Assembly: GCF_002270485.1 (NCBI RefSeq)
Contig: NZ_NQOG01000001.1
Location: forward strand, 248,001 to 312,000
Direction of reading: 5' to 3'
Length of the DNA stretch: 64,000 nt
Origin: Anaerostipes hominis (ex Lee et al. 2021)
Lineage (GTDB): Bacteria; Bacillota; Clostridia; Lachnospirales; Lachnospiraceae
The notes below the pieces were generated by a model. That model had not been told where the DNA came from, did not search any database, and saw only the letters and a list, made by a program, of their open reading frames with translations. Both the position numbers and the translations under genes were made by a program. Numbering within the stretch: the stretch's first letter is position 1; each line of letters opens with the position of its first letter. Positions 54,421-64,000 of the stretch are shown here, piece by piece.

Positions 54421-55344
54421 TTATTGTTTGGCATAGAATATATATTTTAGAAACTGCAGTGTCACATAGATCAGCAGAGCTGCCGAGAGCACGGTCTGGA
54501 AATCTACGATCCATTTTAAATAGGTCACCGGATATCCCCACTGGCTCAGTGTGATAAAAGCTTCTTTTAATGCTGCCGCACTGATCACAAACGGAAATGT
54601 ATAAGCGGCAAATGACGCTGTAAACGGCATGACGATATATTTTAATCCCATCGCAAGCACAAATACATATAGAACCACAGATAAAACCGTAAGCACGATC
54701 ACCAGCCATGCCACGGGCTTTTCAAAACAGTTTAAGTACCCTGCCAGCAGAAGGCTTGCGGGTGCCGCAAAGATACAGATCAGAGGCTGATACTGTTCCG
54801 GTATTTCTTTTACTGCTGTATACCGCTTTATGATCGGTACAGCAATGATCACCGTAAACAGAAGGGCTGCCCAGAAAAACCAGCGGCCGATCTCTCTCAT
54901 ATCGACGTTGGGAGCCGTCATGCTGCTCATCGCCAGTCCGGCATAAAAGATAAAAAAACTTGCATATACATTTTTAATGTTGAACTTGTAATATATGAAG
55001 TGTCCGTTAAAATATACCAAAAGATACACATGCACTGCCAGCGCAAGAATCCACAAGATAGAAACGGCATCTCCCACATAAGGCTTGATATAGGCGGTCA
55101 GGACAAGCAGGCCCATGGAAAATGCAGCCGAAATACTGCAGTTGACCGGATCTTCAAGTTCTTCTTTCACCATGTCGAGACAAGTCCCGATCTTGGCCAG
55201 CAAAAGGATCAGCAGGCAGACGGCCATGGCTCCGCAGATTGACTTTAAAGTTACAGAATAATTTTCTATCATGATTCCCATGGCGGCAAAACCGAGCATC
55301 GGCCCCGCTAAAGGCAAAGGTATTCTCTCTATCGTGTTTTTCAT
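54421..55344 (-). CDS. TDT/SLAC1-family transporter (TehA-like)
   Basis: 307-residue membrane protein with about ten evenly spaced hydrophobic helices, beginning RIPLPLAGPMLGFAAMGIM. The pattern fits the tellurite-resistance/dicarboxylate transporter family (anion channel or exporter). The ATG at 55344 (MKNTIERIPLP) follows an AAAGGTGG site. Substrate unknown; no regulator or tehB adjacent. Confidence 0.75.
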   Translation of the reverse strand: MKNTIERIPLPLAGPMLGFAAMGIMIENYSVTLKSICGAMAVCLLILLLAKIGTCLDMVKEELEDPVNCSISAAFSMGLLVLTAYIKPYVGDAVSILWILALAVHVYLLVYFNGHFIYYKFNIKNVYASFFIFYAGLAMSSMTAPNVDMREIGRWFFWAALLFTVIIAVPIIKRYTAVKEIPEQYQPLICIFAAPASLLLAGYLNCFEKPVAWLVIVLTVLSVVLYVFVLAMGLKYIVMPFTASFAAYTFPFVISAAALKEAFITLSQWGYPVTYLKWIVDFQTVLSAALLIYVTLQFLKYIFYAKQ

Positions 55345-55446
55345 TTTTATAATCCACCTTTCTGCGAAAGGCACCAATACGTCATGAAACATGTTGGCTA
55401 ACTTTCGCTTTTTTAATCTATCTTCCTTCTGATATTATCTTCTTAT

Positions 55447-55587
55447 AAGACCTGGATCTATGCCTGTATTTGCATTATGGATTCCTATGGTCGTACAGAG
55501 TATAAGCAAGCTCGCTTTTCTTCCTTCACAAAAGGTTTGCAAGAGTTGTGTGACTGGCTTGCTAAACATGACTGCTGCGACATTTGA
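55447..55587 (+). pseudogene. IS110-family transposase fragment
   Basis: About 46 codons in one frame, TWIYACICIMDSYGRTEYK then FSSFTKGLQELCDWLAKHDC, match the N-terminal DEDD-domain region of IS110-type transposases up to just before the CMESTGKYW motif, where a stop occurs. No start context and no remainder of the element. Confidence 0.65.
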
Positions 55588-55682
55588 ATTATCTGAAACA
55601 GTACCGCAAAGTTACATACACCAATCTTCTTACAAGCGACAGACTGGACGCCTACCTTGCAAACATTGACAGACAGGCATAA
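55584..55682 (+). pseudogene. TnpV-like transposon protein fragment
   Basis: A frame of about 32 codons reads LNYLKQYRKVTYTNLLTSDR then LDAYLANIDRQA and stops. This resembles the conserved middle of the TnpV proteins of Clostridia transposons (from memory). It abuts the IS110 fragment, so two elements were joined or nested and then decayed. Confidence 0.55.
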
Positions 55683-55709
55683 CCTACTATCCTGTAACTA
55701 ATACAAGCA

Positions 55710-55738
55710 GCAAAACAGACAGCAAAAGTCTGTTTTGC
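55710..55738. repeat. Perfect 11-bp hairpin next to mobile remnants
   Basis: GCAAAACAGAC (55710-55720) and GTCTGTTTTGC (55728-55738) with a seven-base loop. A second smaller one (GATAAGC/GCTTATC) follows near 55758-55780. They may be transposon ends or termination hairpins. Confidence 0.5.
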
Positions 55739-55814
55739 CTTATAGCAATCAAGGCAGATAAGCCAAAAAAACGCTTATCCGCCTATCCATAATTATAAAC
55801 AAGAAATTTACCGT

Positions 55815-56027
55815 TTAAAAGAAATTATCATCTGGTATATGTTCCATAATGTCGCTAATATCACACTCCAAAATATTACAAAGGCGGTCAAGCGTGTTCG
55901 TGCTTACCGGCTGATTGTATCTTAAACGGTAAAGCTGAGCTTTGCTTACATTATACTTTTTAGTCAGTATGGATTTTGTGATTCCCCTTTTTTCTGCTGT
56001 TTCCCAAAGTTTGTCATACTTAATCAT
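55815..56027 (-). CDS. Small XRE-family HTH regulator
   Basis: 70-residue Cro/C1-type protein that is essentially one HTH domain (GITKSILTKKYNVSKAQLYR, then LDRLCNILECDISDIME). Such small proteins are common on integrative elements, and it lies 130 bases from IS110/TnpV scraps. It may be a leftover or a self-standing regulator. Confidence 0.8.
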   Translation of the reverse strand: MIKYDKLWETAEKRGITKSILTKKYNVSKAQLYRLRYNQPVSTNTLDRLCNILECDISDIMEHIPDDNFF

Positions 56028-56141
56028 GTCAGCCCTTCTTTACTTTTTTTCTATTATCGCAGGAAAAAAAACAGGGTATTTCAAAGGGACCATACGCCGT
56101 CCGTTGAAACACCCTGTGAGATTTATGTAAGGAATCAGAAT

Positions 56142-57611
<1,470 letters not shown>

Positions 57612-57961
57612 TTAATAGTTCTGTATAAGTTACAATTCAAAGCCATATAGATGGAAATCTGCATTATTGTGCTTGATTTCAGGTAAAAAAGGGTGCAAAA
57701 AAATAAACGTCTTGCTCTTTTATGAAGGCCATTCTTCATTCCCATCTTTCCTACAGTAACAAACCTCCCATGTCTAACAGGATCACCAAACATTCCATCC
57801 GGGTCCTAAATTCCTTCGTTCTGTCTATCTATAGTTGGGTGCTGCCTATGCTCCTTGACAGGGTCATGCCCTACGGATAAAATCCAGCGCAGCTATTCTG
57901 GCTCTGCTTTGTATCATGTACTTACATTCCTGCTCACAGCACCAAGCACTTGGCGGACGCT

Positions 57962-58111
57962 TTACTGTTTACAGTTACTTTGTAAACCATAGATGTCACT
58001 GCTAAATTTAAGAACTCTCTTGGTCAGTTCACATCCCCGCCATTCAAAACCTCTGGCAAAGTGAGTCTCACTTCCAATATCTATTCCTACCACTAAAGTT
58101 GTAAGATGATA
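57962..58111 (-). pseudogene. IS110-family transposase N-terminal fragment
   Basis: A minus-strand frame of about 50 codons reads TTLVVGIDIGSETHFARGFE then WRGCELTKRVLKFSS and ends at a stop; VGIDIGxxxH is the first catalytic-Asp motif of DEDD transposases such as IS110. The surrounding 57609-57961 stretch shows further frames with no gene I can identify. The remnant lies inside the bgl operon between PTS and glucosidase genes. Confidence 0.65.
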
Positions 58112-58177
58112 TCTTAATTATACTGTGAGGTTCTTTTCTCGTCCATTGACGAGATTTATGAATTACGGGAATGCTCC

Positions 58178-60040
58178 TTATTTTAAAATCGTAATCAGAT
58201 CTTCTCCGGCTTTTCCCACTTTTTTCGCTAATACGTCCAGATAGTCCGGCGTATTAGCCACAACAATCGGAGTCGTAACATCATAACCCGCTTCCTTGAT
58301 CCCCTGAATATCAAAGGATATCAGCAGCTGTCCCCTGGCTGCTTTTTCACCCTGTTTTACATGTACCTCAAAATATTTTCCTTTTAACTCCACAGTATCC
58401 AGACCAACATGGATCAAAAGCTCCACTCCGTCCATTGTTTTTAACCCAATTGCATGACCTGTGTCAAAAATGGATTCTACCACACAATCTTCAGGAGCTG
58501 CCACTTCTCCCTTTTCCGGCACTACTGCCGCACCTTTGCCCACAATTCCGCTGGAAAACACTTCATCCTTCACCTCTTTAAGAGGAATGATATTTCCAGT
58601 TAATGGAGAATCTATCGAGATTTTGACCGCTTTATCTGATCTTTCCGGCTCAATACTTCTATCCGGGAGATCTTCCCGCTCCTCTTCCTCCTTCGGATCT
58701 TCAAATCCAATGATCAATGTTGCGGCTGCTGTTACAACGATAGAAATCACAATGGTAACCCCTGCATTGATCACATTATTAAAACCATCGCCTCCAATAT
58801 ATACCGGAAGTGCAAAAATACCTGCTGTAGTAGAAGAAAATGTATGAATTCCTGTGATACCTGCGTACAGACCCGCCGCAAAGCCGCCGATCATAGATGC
58901 ATATAATGGTTTCTTTAATCTGAGGTTTACACCATATAAAGCCGGTTCTGTAATACCCATCAAACCTGTAACACCGGAAGAAATACCAAGCTGTTTTAAT
59001 TCTTTATTTTTACTTCGAAAACCTGCAACAAGCGCTGCTGTTCCCTGAGCAATATTGGATGCCAGCATGCCGGGGCCCAGAATTGTACCATATCCCAGTG
59101 TTGCATACTGAATTGTCTGAATCGGCGCAAAGCAGTAATGCATACCTGTCATAATGAAGAATGGACAGAAAGTACCCATCAAAACAGGAATCACCCAGCC
59201 TGCATACTCATTTAACCAGTTAAACCCAACTGCGATCACCTGACCAACCAGATTTCCAAGGGGTCCTGCGATCACAATTCCCACAATGCCCGTTCCAATA
59301 ACGGTAATCATTGGCGCAAGGAAAATTTTAACCGGTTTCGGAGATATTTTATTTGCAAAACGTTCTATATAAGACTGTACCCATACGATCAGTAAAATCG
59401 GAACAACACTTCCGCTGTAAGAGATCATTGTTACCGGAATAATCTCAAACAGTTTTACCGCATCACCGGTATTTAATCCGGTAAAAGAAGGATGTAACAG
59501 TACGCCTGCCAGAACTGCAGCCACATATGGGTTGCATTTAAATCGCTTCGCTGCGGAAAACGCCAGAATAAACGGCAAGAAATAAAACAGCGCATCGCCA
59601 AACGCAGAGAAGATCTGGTAAGTCTGGGAAGCATTATCTACTAATTTAAATGCCACCATTAAAGCAAGCAGCGCCTTGATCATACCAGAGCCGGCAAGCG
59701 CCGGAATCACTGGTTGGAAAATTGCTGTTAATGTGCCAAAAAAGGATGCAATTATACCTTTTTTTTCTTCATTGCCAGCAGCTGCATTCTCTTCGAAATC
59801 ACCCAGTGTTTGGATTTCCTCACAGACGTTTCCCACATCTGTTCCGATGACAATCTGAAACTGTCCGTTTTTCGTTACAACGCCCTGAACACCCTTTAAT
59901 TTTTTTATAGCTTCTACGTCTGCTTTTTTTACATCATTTAAATGAAATCTAAGCCGTGTCATACAATTTGTAACACTGGCTATGTTTTTATCACCGCCTA
60001 CAAGCTGTAAAATATCGGCCGCTAATTTTTTATGATTCAT
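58178..60040 (-). CDS. bglP: Beta-glucoside-type PTS permease, fused EIIBCA
   Basis: 620-residue permease with IIB first (phospho-Cys in NCMTRLRFHL), then IIC (about 105-450, multiple helices), then IIA at about 475-620 (phospho-His in VELLIHVGLD). This order is that of the glucose/beta-glucoside family. It imports and phosphorylates aryl- or alkyl-beta-glucosides or cellobiose. It lies after the antiterminator gene on the same strand. Confidence 0.92.
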   Translation of the reverse strand: MNHKKLAADILQLVGGDKNIASVTNCMTRLRFHLNDVKKADVEAIKKLKGVQGVVTKNGQFQIVIGTDVGNVCEEIQTLGDFEENAAAGNEEKKGIIASFFGTLTAIFQPVIPALAGSGMIKALLALMVAFKLVDNASQTYQIFSAFGDALFYFLPFILAFSAAKRFKCNPYVAAVLAGVLLHPSFTGLNTGDAVKLFEIIPVTMISYSGSVVPILLIVWVQSYIERFANKISPKPVKIFLAPMITVIGTGIVGIVIAGPLGNLVGQVIAVGFNWLNEYAGWVIPVLMGTFCPFFIMTGMHYCFAPIQTIQYATLGYGTILGPGMLASNIAQGTAALVAGFRSKNKELKQLGISSGVTGLMGITEPALYGVNLRLKKPLYASMIGGFAAGLYAGITGIHTFSSTTAGIFALPVYIGGDGFNNVINAGVTIVISIVVTAAATLIIGFEDPKEEEEREDLPDRSIEPERSDKAVKISIDSPLTGNIIPLKEVKDEVFSSGIVGKGAAVVPEKGEVAAPEDCVVESIFDTGHAIGLKTMDGVELLIHVGLDTVELKGKYFEVHVKQGEKAARGQLLISFDIQGIKEAGYDVTTPIVVANTPDYLDVLAKKVGKAGEDLITILK

Positions 60041-60149
60041 ATAATACCTCCCTAACGTTATGAAATTGGAGCAGGTTTCTGCTGCTCTGTATTTTGGAAG
60101 AGAAATTCCAGCTCCTGCAGTAAACCGTCCTTTCCCAATTTCCCAATCT

Positions 60150-61010
60150 TTATTCTTTTCCTTCCGCCATAGTGATTCTGTGGATATATACAGCCAGATA
60201 GATTTTTTCTTCTTCCGTAACGGTCAGCTGATAGTCCTCCGAAATGACCCTTGCTATTTTTTCCGCACACATATAAGCCTCTGCGTACTCTTTGCGGATC
60301 ATTTCATGAAATTCAGAATCGTCACTATCCAGCATATTATCCTGAAAAATTCTTTTGGCAAAAAATTTCAAATGCGTGGTAAACCGGACAGAATGTACAG
60401 ATTCTTCATCAAAATTCATATGGTACTGGTAACGTACAATATTTATAATTTTATGAATAAGCTCCGTCATTCTCACAGAGTCATTCACATTCTCATAATC
60501 AAACTCCGCATTGATGATATGGATCGCCATCGCGCCCGCCTCATCCTCAGGAAGGTCAACCCCCGTTTTTTCATTGATCAGCTCTAACCCCTTTTTGGCA
60601 GCAGCAAATTCTTTTGGATAAAAACTTCGTATTTCCCATAATAACACGCATTTAAAAGCAATGCCCTGTTTCATACGGGAAACAGCAAACGATATATGAT
60701 CCATTAAATGCAGAAATACCGCTTCATCCAGTTCTTTATCCAGCTCTTTTTCTGCCATCTTTACAATTTCAGATGTAATTTCCATATATATTTCCGGTGT
60801 CTGCGCAATCAGCGCATAGAGCTTACCGGCTGCATTTTTGGATTTTAAGAAAAATTCTTTTTCTATTTTTGACGGAGCAACCTCGTCTCCGGACTTCATT
60901 CGAAAACCGATTCCTTTTCCAATCAGAATCCTCTCCTGATTACGTTCATTTCTGGCACTCACGACGTTGTTATTGATCACACTTGTAACAATCCATCGCT
61001 TTCCACTCAT
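60150..61010 (-). CDS. licT: BglG/LicT-family transcription antiterminator
   Basis: 286 residues with an N-terminal CAT RNA-binding domain (about 5-58, VTSVINNNVVSARNERNQER) and two PRD domains (about 70-170 and 175-280) carrying the regulatory His residues, for example in LHLMDHISFAVSRM and IHIINAEFDYENVND. Dephosphorylated or HPr-phosphorylated protein would bind the RAT site in its own leader and stop termination, thus turning on bglG-bglP-bglA when substrate is present. Confidence 0.92.
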   Translation of the reverse strand: MSGKRWIVTSVINNNVVSARNERNQERILIGKGIGFRMKSGDEVAPSKIEKEFFLKSKNAAGKLYALIAQTPEIYMEITSEIVKMAEKELDKELDEAVFLHLMDHISFAVSRMKQGIAFKCVLLWEIRSFYPKEFAAAKKGLELINEKTGVDLPEDEAGAMAIHIINAEFDYENVNDSVRMTELIHKIINIVRYQYHMNFDEESVHSVRFTTHLKFFAKRIFQDNMLDSDDSEFHEMIRKEYAEAYMCAEKIARVISEDYQLTVTEEEKIYLAVYIHRITMAEGKE

Positions 61011-61070
61011 TTCTCTTTCCCCCGATAATCTGTTTCTTTACAAGTTCCTTATCTGAATATGACGAGAAAA

Positions 61071-61124
61071 CAAAAAAAAGACCCCCATTACACGCACTCA
61101 GTTACGGCGTGTAATGTCAGGTCT
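61071..61124 (-). terminator. Intrinsic terminator in the bgl leader, overlapping the RAT site
   Basis: CATTACACGC (61086-61095) pairs with GCGTGTAATG (61107-61116), extended outward by AGACC/GGTCT, followed on the minus strand by TTTTTTTTG. Its upstream arm overlaps the RAT element, so antiterminator binding and hairpin formation are mutually exclusive. Confidence 0.9.
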
Positions 61125-61149
61125 TGCCTGCCTCACAGTAACAATCCTG
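61117..61149 (-). promoter_or_regulatory. Ribonucleic antiterminator (RAT) site
   Basis: On the minus strand the leader contains GGATTGTTACTG, then GGCAGGCAAGACCTGA, matching the consensus for LicT/BglG binding (GGATTGTTACTG...GCAGGCAAAACCT). It lies just before the terminator hairpin. A promoter with perfect TTGACA (61202-61207), a 17-bp spacer and a weak extended -10 TAGCCT (61179-61184) lies upstream. Confidence 0.9.
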
Positions 61150-61178
61150 ATGGAGTCATTCATTCATTCATTACATTC

Positions 61179-61207
61179 AGGCTATCACATTTTGATATTC
61201 TTGTCAA
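61179..61207 (-). promoter_or_regulatory. Promoter of the bgl operon
   Basis: -35 TTGACA (minus strand, 61202-61207), 17-bp spacer, -10 TAGCCT (61179-61184) with an extended TGA before it. Downstream leader has a short CATT tetranucleotide run at about 61156-61171. Confidence 0.55.
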
Positions 61208-61209
61208 TA

Positions 61210-61640
61210 ACCAAAAATCAGCATCCCACGGTAAACGCAATTATCCAAGAAGCCTATGAGTATGCAAAGGAGAAATTTAAGAAACGCAGGAAACAAGCAC
61301 ATAGATTATAGAATGGAATGTCACCCAACACACAAGGCTGAGCGCCACCGAAAGTATGCTGCTCTTTTCGGCTGGTGTATTGCAGCATGGTTTTGAATTT
61401 CAAAGCCGTTACATAGCATTACGAATCAAAGCAGGAGAAATACTCTCCTGTCATCCGTGATGTGGTGTAGCGGCTTTTTCATTTATCCAAAAGTCAGGAG
61501 AAATGGAATCCAGAACGGAGGTGAAAAGGATATAGGATTGTGTCAGCCATAATCCCAACCCACACCGCTTATGGGCGTCGACTTACTCAGGGGACACCCC
61601 TGTTTACCCCGAAAAAAGAAAAAAGACAGGAGGATATATC
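61210..61640 (+). other. Region without an intact gene, left end of decayed mobile element
   Basis: A short frame ending IIQEAYEYAKEKFKKRRKQA at 61311 and scattered motifs look like leftover coding sequence from an integrative element but I cannot name the gene. No intact ORF, RNA gene or attachment site is visible. Confidence 0.4.
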
Positions 61641-61751
61641 GCATGGCACGGCTACCAGATAATCGTTGTTACCCACCTTGACAGAGGACATCTGCATAAC
61701 CATTTCTGCTTTAACTCCGCGACGACAAGCAGGATGGACTTTTGGGAGTGA
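61641..61751 (+). pseudogene. Relaxase (MobA/VirD2-type) fragment
   Basis: A 36-codon frame contains GYQIIVVTHLDRGHLHNHF, the histidine-rich metal motif (HxDxxHxHNH) of MOB-P relaxases, then stops. It came from the nicking enzyme of a mobilizable element; the rest is gone. Confidence 0.75.
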
Positions 61752-61786
61752 CGTTCACAAGACCCGCATTTATGGAAATGATGAAC

Positions 61787-62075
61787 TTTGTCGGGCAGTT
61801 GTTGGAGATAAATTTTGAGCGTCTGGACGTGAGGTATATCGCCATCATGGACAAAATTGACACTGCCAAAGGCATCAGCGACCTTGTGCCCATGCAGGAT
61901 TTATTCAACGAATGGCACGCCAAAAATATGAGCCAGAAAGTTCGGAACGTATTACGCAATAAAGGAATGGCAGGCTTCCCACTCACAAGCAATCCACCCT
62001 ATGGATATATGAAGAATCCAGAAAATCTATGAGGATAATATAAACGGACGAATCTCTGATGAACGCTATGCCCTT
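61787..62075 (+). pseudogene. Large serine recombinase fragments
   Basis: One frame has VRYIAIMDKIDTAKGISDL, then FNEWHAKNMSQKVRNVLRNK and FPLTSNPPYGYMK, the junction of the resolvase catalytic and recombinase domains of large serine integrases/TnpX-type enzymes. At 62028 another frame gives YEDNINGRISDERYALL, which normally lies about 250 residues further on. So the gene suffered an internal deletion and lacks the catalytic-serine N-terminus. Confidence 0.75.
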
Positions 62076-62126
62076 TTGTTTTTTCTATCCACTACCTCTT
62101 TATTTCAAATTTATCCTCCTTGTGTT

Positions 62127-63218
62127 CTAGTTTTCATATATATCTTTCAGGATCGCCTCAGCACTTTTCCTGTGATAACCCTCCGGATCTTCCATAATAT
62201 GATCTCCGGAAATATCCCATCTCATCTGTCCGTACTGGGTAAGATAGCTCCTTCCCCTGGAACAGTCCGGATATCTTTTGTACCATTTTCTATGATACTT
62301 TTTCATATATTTTCTGGCAAGTGCCAGTGCCTGGCTTTTTTTCTTTCCTGCCGGTGTGGCCGTTCCGGAAATCTGCACTCCTTTCGGACTGGAATGAACC
62401 AAAACGACACTGCCGTCTTTACAGGAGCCGATAACGATCCATACATGGCCGCAGCTTGAAGATCCCATAATATCTCCTGCTTTGTAGTCTGTCACCTTAC
62501 TCTTGATTTTATATGTTCCCCAGCCTTTTTGAGCGAATAATTTAGGCTGGTCTTTTGCCTTCCTCACATAACCGCCTTTGCCCGGCACCGTATTTCTGAT
62601 ATTATATACGGTCCACCCGACGAAGCCGGAGCAATCCAGCCCTTTTCCTCTGCGGTAGCGGTACTTTTTGTAATTATACCCTGAATTCTGTGACAGGAAA
62701 AACCGGTTCCATTCGCCGTTAAGTCCGATCCTCTTCCCGTCATTCCCGGTTCCGGTATCAGCCTTATTCCATCCTCCGCCCCAGATGTATAAGGTGGTGC
62801 CCACCGGGGCTGCGGCTGTTTTCAGGAAATTTTTAATGGTAGATTCTCCTCTGGCTGCCATTGATACCTTAACTGTTTTAGAAAATCCGCTGTAATATTC
62901 CTTCTTTTTGTATTTCCTGTAAGAACGGACTTTGAAGCGATAATTGACTCCGGGCTTCAATCCTTTGATCACATGTCTGGATGCCTTTGAGACAGCCTTT
63001 TTTCTGTACTTTTTCTTCTCTTTGTCGTACAAGTAAATCTCCGTCCCTATGGCCTTTTTCCCCTTAACCCAGGACAGAACAACATTTCTTTTTACGGCGG
63101 TGGCCATCACTCCTGAAGGCTTCCCCGGTTTTTTCGATGCTCCCTGAATTTGTCTCTCTCCTCCTGCCCATACCAGCATCATACAGAGTGCTGTAAGCAG
63201 TATTCTCTTTGCTTTCAT
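62127..63218 (-). CDS. Secreted FN3 - NlpC/P60-like protein
   Basis: 363 residues with an N-terminal signal peptide (MKAKRILLTALCMMLVWAG), a fibronectin type III domain (about 33-125) with many lysines, and a C-terminal NlpC/P60-type cysteine peptidase-like domain (about 128-360) with the catalytic-like Cys in GLDCSGFVGW and His in GHVWIVIG. Such proteins hydrolyse peptidoglycan peptides or other amide bonds outside the cell; the lysine-rich FN3 part may bind cell-wall polymers. A 23-base gap separates it from the hydrolase gene upstream. Confidence 0.8.
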   Translation of the reverse strand: MKAKRILLTALCMMLVWAGGERQIQGASKKPGKPSGVMATAVKRNVVLSWVKGKKAIGTEIYLYDKEKKKYRKKAVSKASRHVIKGLKPGVNYRFKVRSYRKYKKKEYYSGFSKTVKVSMAARGESTIKNFLKTAAAPVGTTLYIWGGGWNKADTGTGNDGKRIGLNGEWNRFFLSQNSGYNYKKYRYRRGKGLDCSGFVGWTVYNIRNTVPGKGGYVRKAKDQPKLFAQKGWGTYKIKSKVTDYKAGDIMGSSSCGHVWIVIGSCKDGSVVLVHSSPKGVQISGTATPAGKKKSQALALARKYMKKYHRKWYKRYPDCSRGRSYLTQYGQMRWDISGDHIMEDPEGYHRKSAEAILKDIYEN

Positions 63219-63240
63219 GATTATGTATCCTCTATTTCAT

Positions 63241-64000
63241 TTATTCGATAAATTCGAGTATTTCGTTATAGATCTGATCGGAACACGCTTCGTTCAATAT
63301 TTCGTGTCTGCATCCGGGATATAGCTTTCCTCTCGTATTGGCATAACCAAGCTCCTTTAAAAAAGAGACCGCATTCCAGAATTGTTTTGGGGATACAATG
63401 CACGGATCATCTTCTCCTGCTATAAACAAGATCGGCAGCTCAGTCTTTTTCTTCTCCCATCCCCTCCGGCTGTAAGTCTCATCCATCAGATGAAACAGGT
63501 TTAAAAATCCGTTGTTTGTAAAGACAAACCCGTCCAGCGGTTCTTCATCATATTTCCTGACGTTATCTTTATCATAACTGATCCATCCGTTGAAAGATTC
63601 GCCGTCCTTGAGCTGCTTCTTAAAGGCTCCGAATGCCAGTTTATGAAAAAATAAACCTTTCTTCCGGTCTCCGCAGATTCTGCATGCGATCTTTGCCATC
63701 CCTGCGGCCGGCTTTGCCAGGGGATTTTTACTGGGACTTCCGCATACGGTCAGCGAGCTCAGTTCCCAGTCATACTTTTTCAAATAACACCGCACGATCA
63801 AAGAACCCATGCTGTGCCCAAATAAATGGACAGGCAGGCCAGGGAACTCCTTTTTGATCCACTCTGTAACCTGATGGGCATCCTCCACGACGGCCCGTCC
63901 GGAGGTGTCATAAAAATATCCAAGATCGTCTGCTCTCACTATACTCTTACCATGTCCTCTGTGGTCATGGATCACTGCAGCATAACCGCAGCTTTCCAAA
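63241..64000 (-). CDS. Lysophospholipase/monoacylglycerol lipase-like alpha/beta hydrolase, partial
   Basis: The 5' end lies beyond the window: the frame is open at 64000 and the first residues (ESCGYAAVIHDHRGHGKS) are internal in this family, which usually has about 60 more residues before them. The nucleophile elbow GHSMGS, an Asp in AGEDDPCIV and a His in GCRHEIL form the catalytic triad. Likely cytoplasmic serine hydrolase for acylglycerols or lysophospholipids. Confidence 0.85.
   Translation of the reverse strand, partial: LESCGYAAVIHDHRGHGKSIVRADDLGYFYDTSGRAVVEDAHQVTEWIKKEFPGLPVHLFGHSMGSLIVRCYLKKYDWELSSLTVCGSPSKNPLAKPAAGMAKIACRICGDRKKGLFFHKLAFGAFKKQLKDGESFNGWISYDKDNVRKYDEEPLDGFVFTNNGFLNLFHLMDETYSRRGWEKKKTELPILFIAGEDDPCIVSPKQFWNAVSFLKELGYANTRGKLYPGCRHEILNEACSDQIYNEILEFIE

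Noticed and set aside
61114-61311. Small plus-strand gene of 65 codons
   Set aside because: Its first part runs through the antisense of the bgl leader (RAT and promoter) and the rest looks like element debris without a ribosome-binding site.

Overview
The window looks like chromosome of an anaerobic, spore-forming Firmicute of the Lachnospiraceae type. This is inferred from the spoIIAA-spoIIAB-sigF operon, the order rho, rpmE, DUF1385, prmC, prfA, the abundance of PTS and DeoR/SorC/BglG regulators, and a DUF5717/DUF5716-like operon. An Anaerostipes-like genus would fit but cannot be proven here. No rRNA, tRNA or CRISPR array was seen.

Layout. (1) 73-9635, minus strand: a sugar or polyol catabolic operon with two zinc alcohol dehydrogenases, an allulose-6-phosphate-type epimerase, an MFS sugar porter, a class II aldolase, a PfkB kinase, an aldo/keto reductase, a DeoR regulator and a DAACS symporter. 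(2) 10127-13147, minus: a D,D-carboxypeptidase and two tandem COG0523 (CobW) GTPases, one apparently fused to a DUF1980-like domain. (3) 13417-16933, plus: an AgrA/AgrC-like two-component pair and a VanZ protein with a long tail. (4) 17104-18365: wreckage of a xanthine-dehydrogenase locus. (5) 18409-19833: a thioesterase, an unknown small protein and a cold-shock protein with a structured leader. (6) 19948-24386, minus: deoC, a Gfo/Idh/MocA oxidoreductase, a mannitol-type EIICBA and a DeoR regulator, with repeated operator-like sites at the promoter. (7) 24663-25694, plus: an AT-rich single-gene HTH-HATPase-STAS-like protein. (8) 25906-33313, minus: an L-ascorbate (ula) PTS operon that lacks ulaD and carries a HAD gene shortened internally.

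(9) 33505-47114, minus: core genes nadE, prfA, prmC, DUF1385, rpmE, rho, the spoIIA operon, a TPR membrane protein, a 47-residue ORF, folC and valS. (10) 47139-53089, minus: four overlapping uncharacterised genes upstream of valS, among them a 1044-residue protein and an Hsp70/actin-like protein. This is the best candidate in the window for an undescribed system. (11) 53257-56027: an aminotransferase, a TDT-family transporter, IS110/TnpV remnants and an XRE regulator. (12) 56142-61010, minus: a beta-glucoside operon (bglG-type antiterminator, EIIBCA, GH1) with a textbook RAT/terminator leader and an IS110 remnant inside it. (13) 61200-62075: debris of an integrative or mobilizable element (relaxase and serine recombinase fragments). 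(14) 62127-64000, minus: a secreted FN3/NlpC-P60-like protein and the 3' part of a lysophospholipase-like hydrolase.

Working together: regions 1, 6, 8 and 12 each pair uptake, catabolic enzymes and a dedicated regulator, typical of a gut carbohydrate user. Decay is visible at four places (xdh, HAD, IS110/TnpV, relaxase/recombinase), so the accessory parts are turning over.
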